Assembly (NCBI GenBank): GCA_004352715.1
Contig: SCFE01000023.1
Span: 1,175,599-1,239,598, forward strand
From: Hofstenia miamia
Lineage: Eukaryota > Xenacoelomorpha > Acoela
DNA length: 64,000 nt
Direction: 5' to 3'
Shown: positions 47,926-57,562 of the stretch, one piece after another
How the letters are laid out: each line of letters begins with the position of its first letter
How positions within the stretch are numbered: the stretch's first letter is position 1
Program-made: the position numbers and the translations under genes
Notes under the pieces: model-generated
Told to the model about the DNA's origin: nothing
Seen by the model: the letters and a program-made list of their open reading frames with translations, nothing else
The model's database searches: none

Positions 47926-48094
47926 TCAAAAATTGGACCAGCATGGCCAGGCTTTGGTCGCTGCCAGCTGTAACCCGTGGCTAACGTCGGGTAAGTCTTG
48001 CTCCTTACTACTGCTGCCGAACATGTCTTTCATTTTCAAGTCACGATTTTTAGCAGCACTGGTGATCTGGGACAGTCCGCCGTTTGTTTCCACG
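47926..48094 (-). CDS. Candidate 3' terminal exon, unidentified
   Basis: In a GC-richer patch, the minus strand is open from about 48105 to a TGA at 47926-47928. A possible acceptor is TATCCTCCAAG just before 48094. The peptide includes VETNGGLSQITSAAKNRDLK, then MKDMFGSSSKEQDLPDVSHG and ends ATKAWPCWSNF: hydrophilic and protein-like, with codon use unlike the AT-rich chance frames. The overlapping plus frame (47918-48124) is less protein-like. No domain recognised. Alternatives are an unlisted transposon tail or a retrogene fragment. Confidence 0.35.
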
Positions 48095-48129
48095 CTTGGA
48101 GGATATCAAGTCAATTCAAATTAAATCAT

Positions 48130-48359
48130 GTTAAGTTAACTTTTTCATTTCCTTGTATGAAGTGATAAATTAGATTGACAGTTTAGTAATAATTCTTAAA
48201 TGTTTCTTAGTAACAGAAATTAAAGTCTATTGTAACAAAAGTAAACATATGGCAAAAAAGCTATTTTAAGGTATTTGGTCTTCTGCACTTGCATCGTTTG
48301 ATTAATATCTTCATGGGAGAAGTAAATCAGTTGTTATCCACACCCATCAGTGTCTTCCA
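48130..48359. other. AT-rich DNA before retrotransposon fragment
   Basis: May include older retrotransposon sequence, but no motif is readable. Confidence 0.35.
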
Positions 48360-48699
48360 CTTTGTTATGACTTCTCTCAAATATCAGTCCTAGTACCTAT
48401 TATATTTGTGTTGCAACCTGTTAAAAATTTTGTGGTGTGCTTATGTGATTCTGCTTTCCTCACACTTCTGTATTGCAAGAGTTTATAGTCTACATTTACT
48501 AATGGTTACATGCTTGCATTAAATAGTTCCAAGTCTGAAGGATAAAACTTATTTTCTTCATTCAAAAATATTCTTACTAGTTGAAATTCCCAGAATTGAA
48601 ACTCTAGTTTCATGTTTGATTTCTAGGCTTAAGATTAATGATTTACTGCTGTGATGCTTTTGTTGCCAATAGTTGAATAGAAGATTACAAGATTATTGC

Positions 48700-48701
<2 letters not shown>

Positions 48702-48736
<35 letters not shown>

Positions 48737-48791
48737 TCATTTATTTTCACACCTTCATGCTACATGTTTATTATTATTATTATTATTATTA
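48702..48791. repeat. Paired (TTA)n microsatellites
   Basis: TTA units run 48702-48736 and again 48769-48791, with a 32-bp spacer. They lie inside retrotransposon fragment C, between motif C and the thumb motif, so they expanded after insertion. Confidence 0.9.
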
Positions 48792-48876
48792 GTCAAAGTA
48801 AATGCGTGAATTATTTAGGTGTATTAATAGACAATGATTTAAAATTTGATAATTTTTTGTCTAAAAATTAAAAAAC

Positions 48877-49422
48877 ATGGCATCTGGAATTAAGTATTTG
48901 TACCATTTGCGTCATGTAGGAAAACCGTACCATGTAGAATTAATTCATTCATTTGTCTTAAGTCAATTTCATTACTGTGCATTTGTTTTTCAAACTCTCA
49001 CATCGCAAAAACGTTCATCACTAGCAAAAATGTTTAATTGCGCATTTAGAATACTAAATTATATTGAAAAACATGAATCCATAGCGCAATTAAGATCATC
49101 ATATGATATCTTGGCCCCGAATTACTTTATTCATTATCAATCTTATTTATTATTCAACAAATTTATTCACGAATTAAGTTCGTTAAGTTTTCTTAATAAT
49201 TACATCAAAATCAATAAAAGAAGTAAAACACTTTTTAGCATCAATAATCGTCAAGATTCATTTTCTTTTAAATGTTCAATCTTATGGAATGATTTAAGTA
49301 TTGATATAAAATGTGAGAAAAACTATAAACACTTCAAGAAAAAAATAAAACAATTTCTATTAAGTAGGCAAACATTATTGGGCATAGATAATAAACTCAA
49401 CGCATGGTCAAATTACTTTTAA
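48877..49422 (+). pseudogene. RT C-terminal domain ORF of fragment C
   Basis: This is the longest uninterrupted gap-free frame in the window (181 codons). It is the RT thumb-to-C-terminal part of a non-LTR element: YHV.L.H.F..SQ.HYC.F.F near residues 18-38, then a WN.L..DIK......FKKKIK.FL segment at residues 136-164. The ATG is internal to the original ORF and is unlikely to be a true start. Reverse transcriptase activity is impossible without the upstream palm domain. Confidence 0.8.
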
Positions 49423-49500
49423 AACTGCCCTTTAATAATATTGCATATTTAATTAGTTTTGTAAATATTTTTGTCATGTGTGAGTTTATTGTTTTTATAT

Positions 49501-50410
49501 ACATTTAAGCAATGAATTTGCTTTGACTTTGATTATTATTTGGTAAGAAACTAATAAAAAAAGCTGTTTGCAGCAATAATTTCATCGGAAATTTCATCTG
49601 AAAAAAGTATGATTTTTAGGTAATGATTTCACGAAGATTGGACAGTTCATAATATAATATTAATTTTTAAGCAAAGACAATTATATTCTAAAAGATCCCA
49701 AAATTTGTTAAAATGGAATTATAGTAGTAATCATTACAAACATTACAAAAAAAAGTATAAATTTCACTATCAATGTCTCAAACATTTCAATCAAAATTTG
49801 AAAAACAATATCAAACATATAATGAGCAGATATTTGTAAAAAAAATTTTATTGGGTTATAAACCCTAATAAAAGGTGGAAAAATCCTCAAATTTGATTAT
49901 AAGAGATTTAATTATAAAAGGAGGAAGGCCCTCTTCGGAATAAGGTGAATAATGTGTGCTTCCACAAGGCTAGAAATGTACAAGAGAAACTTTAATATTA
50001 AAAATTTTTAAGACATATGGTGCAAATATATTATTAGTAAAACAATATTTCATCTGGAACTTAGATTAATTGTTATTTGTATATCATTAATTAATGATCG
50101 TTTAGGTGGCTGGAAAGGGACTCGGAGAGGTCTGCGCCCAACTCTTTCACCTATAATGTCATATACTCCAAGGGGAGGATAACACACACTCATTTTGAAA
50201 ATGTTTAGTGCATTTCTATAAATTTTAAACAACATTTGCCGGGGTTATTTTATTTATGTACTGATTCACGTTGAAAACAGATGATGGTGAAAAAAAATTC
50301 ATCTCAACATTTGTTTTTAACAATTCTTAAAAAATTGATTCAAGTTTGATAAAATTTTGAAAGTTTAATTTATTTTTGTATAATTTTTGGAAACTCGGCC
50401 CCACTTTTGG
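49501..50410. other. AT-rich DNA with a GC-richer island at 50100-50190
   Basis: The minus strand at about 50070-50195 reads MSVCYPPLGVYDIIGERVGR followed by RPLRVPFQPPKRS, protein-like and GC-richer than its surroundings. It has no recognised family and may be a transposon or exon remnant. Confidence 0.35.
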
Positions 50411-50466
50411 TTCCTTACTTAGTCATGGCTGAGATTTCCTCCTTTCAGAAAATGCTGCCTGCGTCA
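50411..50466 (-). mobile_element. hAT MITE family A, end fragment
   Basis: TTACTTAGTCATGGCTGAGA then CTTTCAGAAAATGCTGCCTG parallels the right end of the 11856 copy (CTCATGACTAAGATGTCCC, CTGTCAGAAAATCCTGCG). The rest of the element is not recognisable, so it is an old truncated copy. Confidence 0.6.
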
Positions 50467-50879
50467 ATTACATAGTATAGACTTTCAAAAATTTTGTGAG
50501 GGTGTGGACTATCTTCTATAGTCATATATTATTTAAGCACCTACCTCAAAAAATAGCAAAGGACCTCTGGTTCGTATCATAGAGGGTTACCTAAATTAGT
50601 TAGATCTAAGTGCAAAATTTTGAATATAATAGTTCTATTGAATTCTACAAAATTCTAAGATAACTCGGTGTAAATAGATGGCACAGGAAAAAATCAAAAT
50701 GCAGTGTAGGAAATATTCTAGGGGGAAATAATGACTCTTTTAAAACTCCATTGCATGAGCTCGATCCCCAAAATGTTGACTAAGTCCAACATATCTTTTA
50801 AAATCTTGATTGTAGTATGTAGCTAAGTAACTCTACAATTGCATGAAATCCGCAGCTAAATATTAACAAAATTGACAAT
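50467..50879. other. AT-rich DNA, nothing recognised
   Basis: May contain unrecognisable RT sequence upstream of fragment E. Confidence 0.35.
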
Positions 50880-51313
50880 TTTAAGATTAAGAAACTAGAA
50901 CTTGGTCTGTTGTTAAAAACCTGTGAATGCAGTAACTTGTGAGCTTTGTGCTGTTCAGAATATCAGGCAAGGGTGAAATAATCAATGGCATGAATATGTT
51001 ATCGCCTTCTTACCAGACAAAGTACGATGCGTTGGTATACATATATAACTCTGTTAAATCAAATGGTGTTCTGAGTAAATACATGACATTTAACAACAGA
51101 GCAAAAGTATGCATAAACAACGAAGAAATAAAGAGCAAATACTGGAAAAACTCTGTAACCTCAAAAACTTGCCGCGCATGGAACAAATTGCCACTGAATA
51201 TAAGAAAATCGGAAAATGTAAAATCATTCAAGAAACTATTGAAACATAATTTACTTAAAGAACAATATGAATTTGGTTATTCCAAACGATTAAATAGATG
51301 GCGAAACATTTAA
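50880..51313 (+). mobile_element. Non-LTR retrotransposon fragment E, RT C-terminus
   Basis: The open frame 50939-51313 ends with a typical non-LTR tail: NNEEIKSKYWKNSVTSKT, then AWNKLPLNIRKSENVKSFKK and LNRWRNI. The S..W N.LP..IR......FK..LK pattern is diagnostic of the RT C-terminal region in L2/CR1-like elements. Upstream (about 50880-50940) another frame gives KIKKLELGLLLKTCECSNL, the part before it, so at least one frameshift has occurred. The closest relative in the window is fragment F (KSKYWQNSFTVNTAKEWN). Confidence 0.75.
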
Positions 51314-51600
51314 CCTGCGAGTTGTTTTATTCTTTAGTTTTACCTGTGTTTAGTGCTGTGTTGATTTGTTTATAATTTTGTTTTTGTATGCGTATTTATA
51401 CTATTTTTATTTTAATTGTTTGTTAGCTTAGATCATGTGTATTTTGTATATTTGTAAATATGTATTTTGTAAATATGTAAATACTTATGTGCAATGTACA
51501 CACTCGGCTCTAAATAAAGCTAATTAATAGTTAGATGCGATGTATTGGATCCTTAGCTATGAAATTTAAAACCTCGAGTTTTAGTCAAACTTTTCCTTTG
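51314..51600. other. 3' flank of fragment E, T-rich DNA
   Basis: T-rich sequence with repeated TTTGTAAATATGTA stretches, probably the 3' untranslated end of fragment E. No gene. Confidence 0.4.
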
Positions 51601-51619
51601 TATAACTATAAAATTATTT

Positions 51620-53520
51620 ATTGATTTTATTTTTAAATACTCTTAATTTAAATTTATTAATTTGTTTAGATAAATTATTCCATATATTTATTGATGTGTT
51701 GAGAAGGTTTTAGTTATTTTCTTGTTGTATTTTTAGAGGCTTAATTGAATTTTATAGTTCTACAACTACCACTATGTCTATGCAATGGAAATTTTTTATA
51801 AATAATACACTGTAGATTAAAAAAGTCTTTTTTAATTTTTTTATTTCTGCATTTCTGTTATATAAATAACTAACTGCTATATTTATAGCACATATATTGA
51901 AAATTTTTTCAACAGTTATTAATTTATGTCGCCATAGAATGTTTCATTAATTATAATGATGTGTGAATTAACTTGATTTTTGCTTTGGGATGAAAGCTGT
52001 TGAGATATATTGCTAAGAGTCTAAGTTGAAATACCCATTTTTTAACAAAATTACTTATTTGTTTTGCAAAATTAAGTTGAGTGTATAAAATTATGCCTAG
52101 ATATTTAAAAAAAATTAACTTGTTACATGTATGTTTCATTTATACTGAGAAACAACATTTGTGGAATTATCGTTAGATGTAGGTCTGATTAAACATAATT
52201 GAGTGCCAGATGGGCTTATTCTTAGTTTTAATGATGCAGAATACTTTTATAACAATTTCAGTAGACTTATGTGAATTAAATCACATGTGCTCAAATCGGT
52301 TACATGCATATTTAATAGCAAAGGTCCTAAACCATTTTAAATAAAAATCCAGTCAGAGAATTCTATCTAGTTTCACCCTTTGTGTACGCTCATGAAGATA
52401 GCTGTTTATTAGATTTGCACTCAGATATGGACATAGACCGGACAGTGCGTGGGCTGGGGTGGGTTTAGGTCAAAGAAATGAAAAAGATGGGCCGAATTTA
52501 AAAAAAAGTAATGTTTTTTTTTACATTAGTATCATATACTTTTCTAAATTTTACTTAATCTTCAATTTCAGTGATTAGATTTTATTAGAAGTATCTCTAT
52601 CAGACCACATTTTTGTGGAGCAAACCAACAAATTAATGAATTTTTTTGACAAGCATTATGAAAATGGGCCTAAAATAGGGTGGACTGGATTCGAACAGGG
52701 CCTACAGTTTCTTGGGCTGGGCTTGGGCCTAAGTTTTCGGCCCATGACCATCTCTGTCTGTATTTTTGGTTGAGAAGCAGAGAATTATTTTTGAATTTTT
52801 GTTAGCTGTTAACTAACCATCATTTGTAGATATGCATGTATAGTTACAAAAACCATATTGATTTTGGGAGCACAGATTATGCTTACATAAATGTTCGTTA
52901 ATTTCATCAAAAGAAGTAATTTAAAAATCTTATTATTTGGGGATGTAATAGAAGTAAGTTTTTAGTCCAAACAATCTTTTGGGTAATCTTTTTTTAATAG
53001 TGAATTAACATTTGCCAATTTTAATTGGTGGTAAAAGCGTTTATGATGTAAATAGGTAGTTCAGCTATTATATCTGCAGCCATTTTTTGGTACCAGGTGG
53101 GAATCCTAATGGGACTGTAAATTTTGTTCTTTAAGGTTTGAATCTAAGTATCTGAAGGAAAAAGGCGAAGTTGTAGGTTGAATTTCATAGATATGAAAGA
53201 GTATTTATACCATTGGTATTTTCTATGTTGCAAAGACCTTTATCAAATAGGTTAGCCATGTCTTTTGTTAGTAATTATCTGTATTTTTAATATATTTTTT
53301 TCATTTTTTTATCTTATGGTGGTTTAATATTTAGTAAAAAATTTATAATCTTACTTGCCTCTTTGAGAAGAGATATGTGATATTCAAAATGGGTACATTT
53401 ATTATAGGCTTTTCGTATGAAAATATTGTACAGAATACGTGTATTTTTATAAGTATTCGAATTGTTTAGAGTTGGAGAATTTTTGTATTCCCATCTATTA
53501 AGACTCATTTTGTTCGATTA
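51620..53520 (-). mobile_element. Non-LTR retrotransposon fragment B (minus), with nested MITE
   Basis: Reading the minus strand from 53510, YKNTRILYNIFIRKAYNKCT is the basic linker before the RT. NITKDMANLFDKGL-like sequence (53230), FTVPLGFPPGT (53110; compare GPDGIP) and SFDEINEHLCKHNLCSQNQY plus GF (52840-52900; the HNLLS..QYGFR motif) follow. After the MITE at 52422-52756 the frame is poor until FKYLGIILYTQLNFAKQISN (52090) and LLNTSINIWNNLSKQINKFK (51640-51710), the thumb and C-terminal motifs. Many stops and shifts make it an old copy. Order and spacing match an L2/CR1/Jockey-like ORF2 from linker to 3' end, with the catalytic palm largely eroded. Confidence 0.75.
52422..52756. mobile_element. 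hAT-type MITE nested in fragment B
   Basis: Left end CAGATATGGACATAGACCGG and right end (minus strand) CAGAGATGGTCATGGGCCG are imperfect inverted repeats. The interior has GGGCTGGGGTGGG and GGGCTGGGCTTGGGCC blocks near the two ends. Flanks TTTGCACT and TCTGTATT agree at 5 of 8, and all three differences are C/T changes, so an aged 8-bp duplication is plausible. It interrupts the RT fragment between the QYGF motif and the thumb. Confidence 0.65.
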
Positions 53521-53784
53521 ACTCTGTATTTTTCACTGCAACAAATGTCAAAATAGAATTTTAGAATTTTATTAAAGATTTCTTTGTGAAATGTTGAATG
53601 GTGAAAGAAAAGTTTGTAACTTAGTTTTTGCAGTTCAATCTTAGAAGAAGATTAATAGGTAAACTAGGTCCCGTAAAATAATTCGAAACAATTCTATTCA
53701 GAATAATTATGAATAAAATAAAAAATAAAAACAAATTGCCAACAAATACAATAAAAATGGGTGAATCTAATGTAATTTATAAGA

Positions 53785-54024
53785 TCACTGGCATTGCAAA
53801 TACACGTTATTTCTCAGATTCTCTGTCAGTATTTTATTAAATAATTTTAATTTAGGTTGATATCTTATATCATTGTCTAAGGCATTCCACAATTTGATTA
53901 TATTTAAGCTATAGGAACTGTCCCAGAATTTAGTGCTATTTTTTAGTATTGATGCCGCTTTATTACTTCTGTTGGTCTTGTTGATGAATCTATCAAGAAA
54001 CTTAATTGATTTATAATCAAACAT
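53785..54024 (-). pseudogene. Retrotransposon fragment A, RT C-terminus, at gap edge
   Basis: 79 codons (MFDYKSIKFLDRFINKTNRS, KNSTKFWDSSYSLNIIKLWN, ending NNVYLQCQ) match the tail of a non-LTR RT (W..S.S...IKLWN.L..DIR). The upstream part disappears into the 1000-base gap. It is nearly identical to the frame at 55027-55266 on the other side of the gap. The short sequence between 53521 and 53784 is its 3' flank, with no motif. Confidence 0.75.
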
Positions 54025-55024
54025 NNNNNNNNNNNNNNNNNNNNNNNNNNNNNNNNNNNNNNNNNNNNNNNNNNNNNNNNNNNNNNNNNNNNNNNNNNNN
54101 NNNNNNNNNNNNNNNNNNNNNNNNNNNNNNNNNNNNNNNNNNNNNNNNNNNNNNNNNNNNNNNNNNNNNNNNNNNNNNNNNNNNNNNNNNNNNNNNNNNN
54201 NNNNNNNNNNNNNNNNNNNNNNNNNNNNNNNNNNNNNNNNNNNNNNNNNNNNNNNNNNNNNNNNNNNNNNNNNNNNNNNNNNNNNNNNNNNNNNNNNNNN
54301 NNNNNNNNNNNNNNNNNNNNNNNNNNNNNNNNNNNNNNNNNNNNNNNNNNNNNNNNNNNNNNNNNNNNNNNNNNNNNNNNNNNNNNNNNNNNNNNNNNNN
54401 NNNNNNNNNNNNNNNNNNNNNNNNNNNNNNNNNNNNNNNNNNNNNNNNNNNNNNNNNNNNNNNNNNNNNNNNNNNNNNNNNNNNNNNNNNNNNNNNNNNN
54501 NNNNNNNNNNNNNNNNNNNNNNNNNNNNNNNNNNNNNNNNNNNNNNNNNNNNNNNNNNNNNNNNNNNNNNNNNNNNNNNNNNNNNNNNNNNNNNNNNNNN
54601 NNNNNNNNNNNNNNNNNNNNNNNNNNNNNNNNNNNNNNNNNNNNNNNNNNNNNNNNNNNNNNNNNNNNNNNNNNNNNNNNNNNNNNNNNNNNNNNNNNNN
54701 NNNNNNNNNNNNNNNNNNNNNNNNNNNNNNNNNNNNNNNNNNNNNNNNNNNNNNNNNNNNNNNNNNNNNNNNNNNNNNNNNNNNNNNNNNNNNNNNNNNN
54801 NNNNNNNNNNNNNNNNNNNNNNNNNNNNNNNNNNNNNNNNNNNNNNNNNNNNNNNNNNNNNNNNNNNNNNNNNNNNNNNNNNNNNNNNNNNNNNNNNNNN
54901 NNNNNNNNNNNNNNNNNNNNNNNNNNNNNNNNNNNNNNNNNNNNNNNNNNNNNNNNNNNNNNNNNNNNNNNNNNNNNNNNNNNNNNNNNNNNNNNNNNNN
55001 NNNNNNNNNNNNNNNNNNNNNNNN
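54025..55024. other. Assembly gap, 1000 N, between duplicated sequence
   Basis: Exactly 1000 undetermined bases. Both edges lie in the same 240-bp retrotransposon tail, so the gap may be a collapsed tandem repeat or a haplotype join. Frames that cross it are artefacts. Confidence 0.99.
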
Positions 55025-55330
55025 GATCACTGGCATTGCAAATACACGTTATTTCTCAGATTCTCTTTCAGTATTTTATTAAATAATTTTAATTTAGGTT
55101 GATATCTTATATCATTGTCTAAGGCATTCCACAATTTGATTATATTTAAGCTAAAGGAACTGTCCCAGAATTTAGTGCTATTTTTTAGTATTGATGCTGC
55201 TTTATTACCTCTGTTGGTCTTGTTGATGAATCTATCAAGAAACTTAATTGATTTATGATCAAACATGAATTTATGGAATAGATTTAAAGATTGAAGTTTT
55301 ATAGTTTCGTATGGAGGTAAAATTATATAT
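55025..55330 (-). mobile_element. Retrotransposon fragment A', duplicate of the 53785 copy
   Basis: The 79-codon frame at 55027-55266 differs from 53785-54024 at only a few residues (Asp4 to His or similar, Arg to Gly, Tyr to Phe, Thr to Lys). Here the frame is open further upstream, reading LPPYETIKLQSLNLFHKF before MFDHKS, showing that the ATG is internal. It is a standard RT C-terminal region. It is either a real tandem duplication or two alleles placed in series. Confidence 0.75.
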
Positions 55331-55661
55331 TATAGTATAGTCCTCTAGAATTTTTCATAAGATTGTATTTAGCTTCATTAAAAACAATAAAAACTCAAGC
55401 AAACATTTGAAACCTAATAAAAGAACCACTGCAAACAACAATCTGCAAAATGCACACAAAATTTCAGTGCGTTTTATTTAACAAATAATCTCATTATGGG
55501 GATGAATACACCTCAGTGGGCAAAGCGATGAGGTTACAAAATACTTTCATTCAGAGTATCTCATAAATTTAATTCTAATAAAAGTTAAACGTAGTATATT
55601 TGCTAATATAATACAACATACAACATTTTAAATCTAGAAATTAATATTCTAATATATAATA

Positions 55662-55665
<4 letters not shown>
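55331..55665. other. AT-rich non-coding DNA, nothing recognised
   Basis: No motif after the RT tail's upstream part fades near 55400. Confidence 0.35.

Positions 55666-55697
<32 letters not shown>
55666..55697. repeat. (TA)n microsatellite
   Basis: About 16 TA units. Confidence 0.92.
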
Positions 55698-55699
<2 letters not shown>

Positions 55700-56049
55700 T
55701 GTATATGTGGTTATGTGTATCCATTGATGTGGTAAACACAGTAAAAGTCGGGGCAATTTGTATTTACCATGCTTGTGTACAAATTGTGTTTTTCAGATTT
55801 TGTCAAATTTTATGTGTAATATTCTTCAACTCAATATATTTGCAAAACGATACAATTCAACTACATACCAAAAATATAATATATAATAATAATAATTGTG
55901 TGTGTTTATATATGTGGTGAGCTCAGTGTAAGAAATCAGTAAATGTGTTTAGCATGCTTGTGTCTCCAACTGTGTTTTGTTGATGTAGAAGCGCAATTAT
56001 TATTATTTTTTAAATTTTATGTAATTTTTTTCTACTATATTGTCATTGT
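55698..56049. other. AT-rich DNA, probably 3' flank of fragment D
   Basis: A plus frame at 55696-55920 is unsupported. Confidence 0.35.
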
Positions 56050-56661
56050 CCAAATTGTTCCAAATATCAGAGTTGCTCGATGAAAACAAGTTATTCAAGG
56101 CCATATTTACGGTTATATAAGATTGAAGCTGCATGGAATTGTACTTGATATAGAGGGGCTAATATATTATACTTTCGTCTGTATTCACTAACACGATCAT
56201 GCTTACGTGCAAAATTTAATGTTTTTAATGCCCAATTAAAAGTTTTTGATAAAAAATAGCGGCTTTTTATATTAAAATTTATAAATAAAAATGAACAATA
56301 ATGTAATTGCGATGAACAAAATGCATGCAATAATTGAACGTGATAATCTGGTCGTAAATTTCTAAGGTGGTATAAGTATCTAGCGCCAGAAGCCATTTTT
56401 TGTATTTTGTTTAGGAGAAAATTATTAAATTTTAAATCTTTGTCAATATCAACACCTAAATATGTAACATGATCACTTTGTTTTATCTGAACGCTGTTAA
56501 CAGTTAATTCGATCTTGTTTGTTATTTATTTACAGAATTTGAGGGAAAATATAACGAATTGCGTTTTTTCAATATTGATTTATAATCGATTGAATGTGAA
56601 ATAGCTATGAAGATTTTCAATATCACTTTGTAAATTTTTCGTGGCCTTAAATGCAATACTA

Positions 56662-56943
56662 TCAGCATTTATGAGGCAAATTGATATATTTCACTATATG
56701 ATCTACATGTTTCATAATGCCATTTACATATATTGCAAATATTATTGGCCCTAGTAGTGTGCCTTGAGGCACTCCTCCGTCGGTTTTAATATAATCATCA
56801 GATTTCATATTATTCATTAATACACGTTGTTTTCTGTTTTCTAAAAAACTTATAAGTAACTTAATTGAATTTTGTTGAAATACGAAATTTTTAAGTTCAA
56901 TCGCCAAAATTTCAAAATTCATTGAATTAAAGGCTTTGCTTAA
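56662..56943 (-). pseudogene. RT palm segment of fragment D
   Basis: This is the clearest reverse transcriptase palm in the window: LSKAFNSMNFEILAIELKNF, then SFLENRKQRVLMNN and GVPQGTLLGPIIFAIYVN. The sequence order follows motif A, the 2a-type helix and motif B. Reading continues past 56943 only by entering the inserted MITE. It ends at a stop where a frameshift precedes the mutated motif C. Confidence 0.85.
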
Positions 56944-57452
56944 CCCTGGGGTCATATATGACCCCACCATTTTAGAGTATCGCTGTGGTTTATCTATTGT
57001 GAGACAGAAAATATCGTTTCTGCAGCCCAAAGTCCCACATATGACCCGTAAAAGGTTTGGTGCCAAGATTGTGCAACACATTTACATAATTGCATCACAA
57101 AGATGGCGGATTTTGTGAATGAGCATATTGTTGTCAAGTCGTGGTTTTTAAATTGATTATGTGCCTTTTATAGCAGAGTTAGAAAAATTTGAAAGTATTA
57201 CAATAAATATTTTTTGCCTCGTAAGTATTTAAAAGCTGTTTTTGTTTGATGTTTACTATAAGTAAGTTTGCTATATGTAATGAACTACCAACCATAAGGC
57301 CCATCGGGTCATATATGACCCGAGGCCAAATTTGTAACAAATTTGCCAAAAATTGCAACACTCACATTTTTACAATTATCTGATCAATTGTAACTGCGTG
57401 TGACCAAAAAAAAATTTTTTAGCTACTGCTTGACGTTTTGGGTTCCCCAGGG
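56944..57452. mobile_element. piggyBac-like MITE at TTAA, nested in RT
   Basis: The 509-bp insert begins CCCTGGGGTCATATATGACC and ends CGTTTTGGGTTCCCCAGGG; the outer 8 bp are perfect inverted repeats (CCCTGGGG/CCCCAGGG). It is flanked on both sides by TTAA (56940-56943 and 57453-57456), the target duplicated by piggyBac transposases, and the CCC start is typical. An 18-bp palindrome GGGGTCATATATGACCCC (56948-56965) has a near copy CGGGTCATATATGACCCG at 57305-57322 and a half copy near 57033. Removing the insert with one TTAA restores an RT reading across the site. No transposase is encoded. Confidence 0.92.
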
Positions 57453-57562
57453 TTAAGTATAAAAGGCCTATGCAACTAGATTTATTTTGGGGTTTATTTG
57501 ATAATAATAATAATCATAGCATTAATAAGAAAATTTAATAATAATGTGTAAAAGATTATGAC

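Larger units (their letters stand above)
48360..49500 (+). mobile_element. Non-LTR retrotransposon fragment C (CR1/L2/Jockey-like)
   Basis: Plus-strand reverse transcriptase remains. SQISVLVPIIFVLQPV (48375-48420) is a decayed form of the GVPQGSVLGP.LF block, and a degraded motif C region (VI..SAFL) follows near 48440. After a stretch interrupted by TTA microsatellites, CVNYLGVLIDNDLKFDNFLS (48810-48860) is the conserved thumb motif. A 2-base deletion then shifts into the 181-codon frame at 48877-49422 (MASGIKYLYHLRHVGKPYHV, SQFHYCAFVF, ending LNAWSNYF). That frame is the usual C-terminal RT extension. It is the same family as fragment D at 56.1 kb, which shares the MASG..YLYHLR opening. The 5' part with endonuclease is missing, typical of 5' truncation. 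Confidence 0.8.
56050..57510 (-). mobile_element. Non-LTR retrotransposon fragment D with nested piggyBac-like MITE
   Basis: On the minus strand, NKSSCIGLLYLSKAFNSMNF spans the MITE junction and equals the motif A region (usually FIDLSKAFD); the catalytic Asp is Tyr here. VPQGTLLGPIIFAIYVNGI at about 56730-56790 is motif B and beyond. Motif C, normally YADD, reads NADS in a shifted frame at about 56660. Then YLGVDIDKDLKFNNFLLNK (about 56410-56470) is the thumb motif, followed by MASGARYLYHLRNLRPDYHV (56340-56396) and a C-terminal part that stops near 56091. Both catalytic motifs are lost, so it is inactive. It is the same family as fragment C. A TAATAATAAT run near 57500 marks the probable 5' truncation point. 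Confidence 0.85.

Noticed and set aside
52680-52700. tRNA B-box-like GTTCGAATCC on the minus strand
   Set aside because: The flanking T-arm stem does not pair, no A box or acceptor stem is visible, and it lies inside a MITE.
54006-55082. Frames on both strands across the third 1000-N gap
   Set aside because: Artefacts of N; the true content at both edges is the retrotransposon tail on the minus strand.
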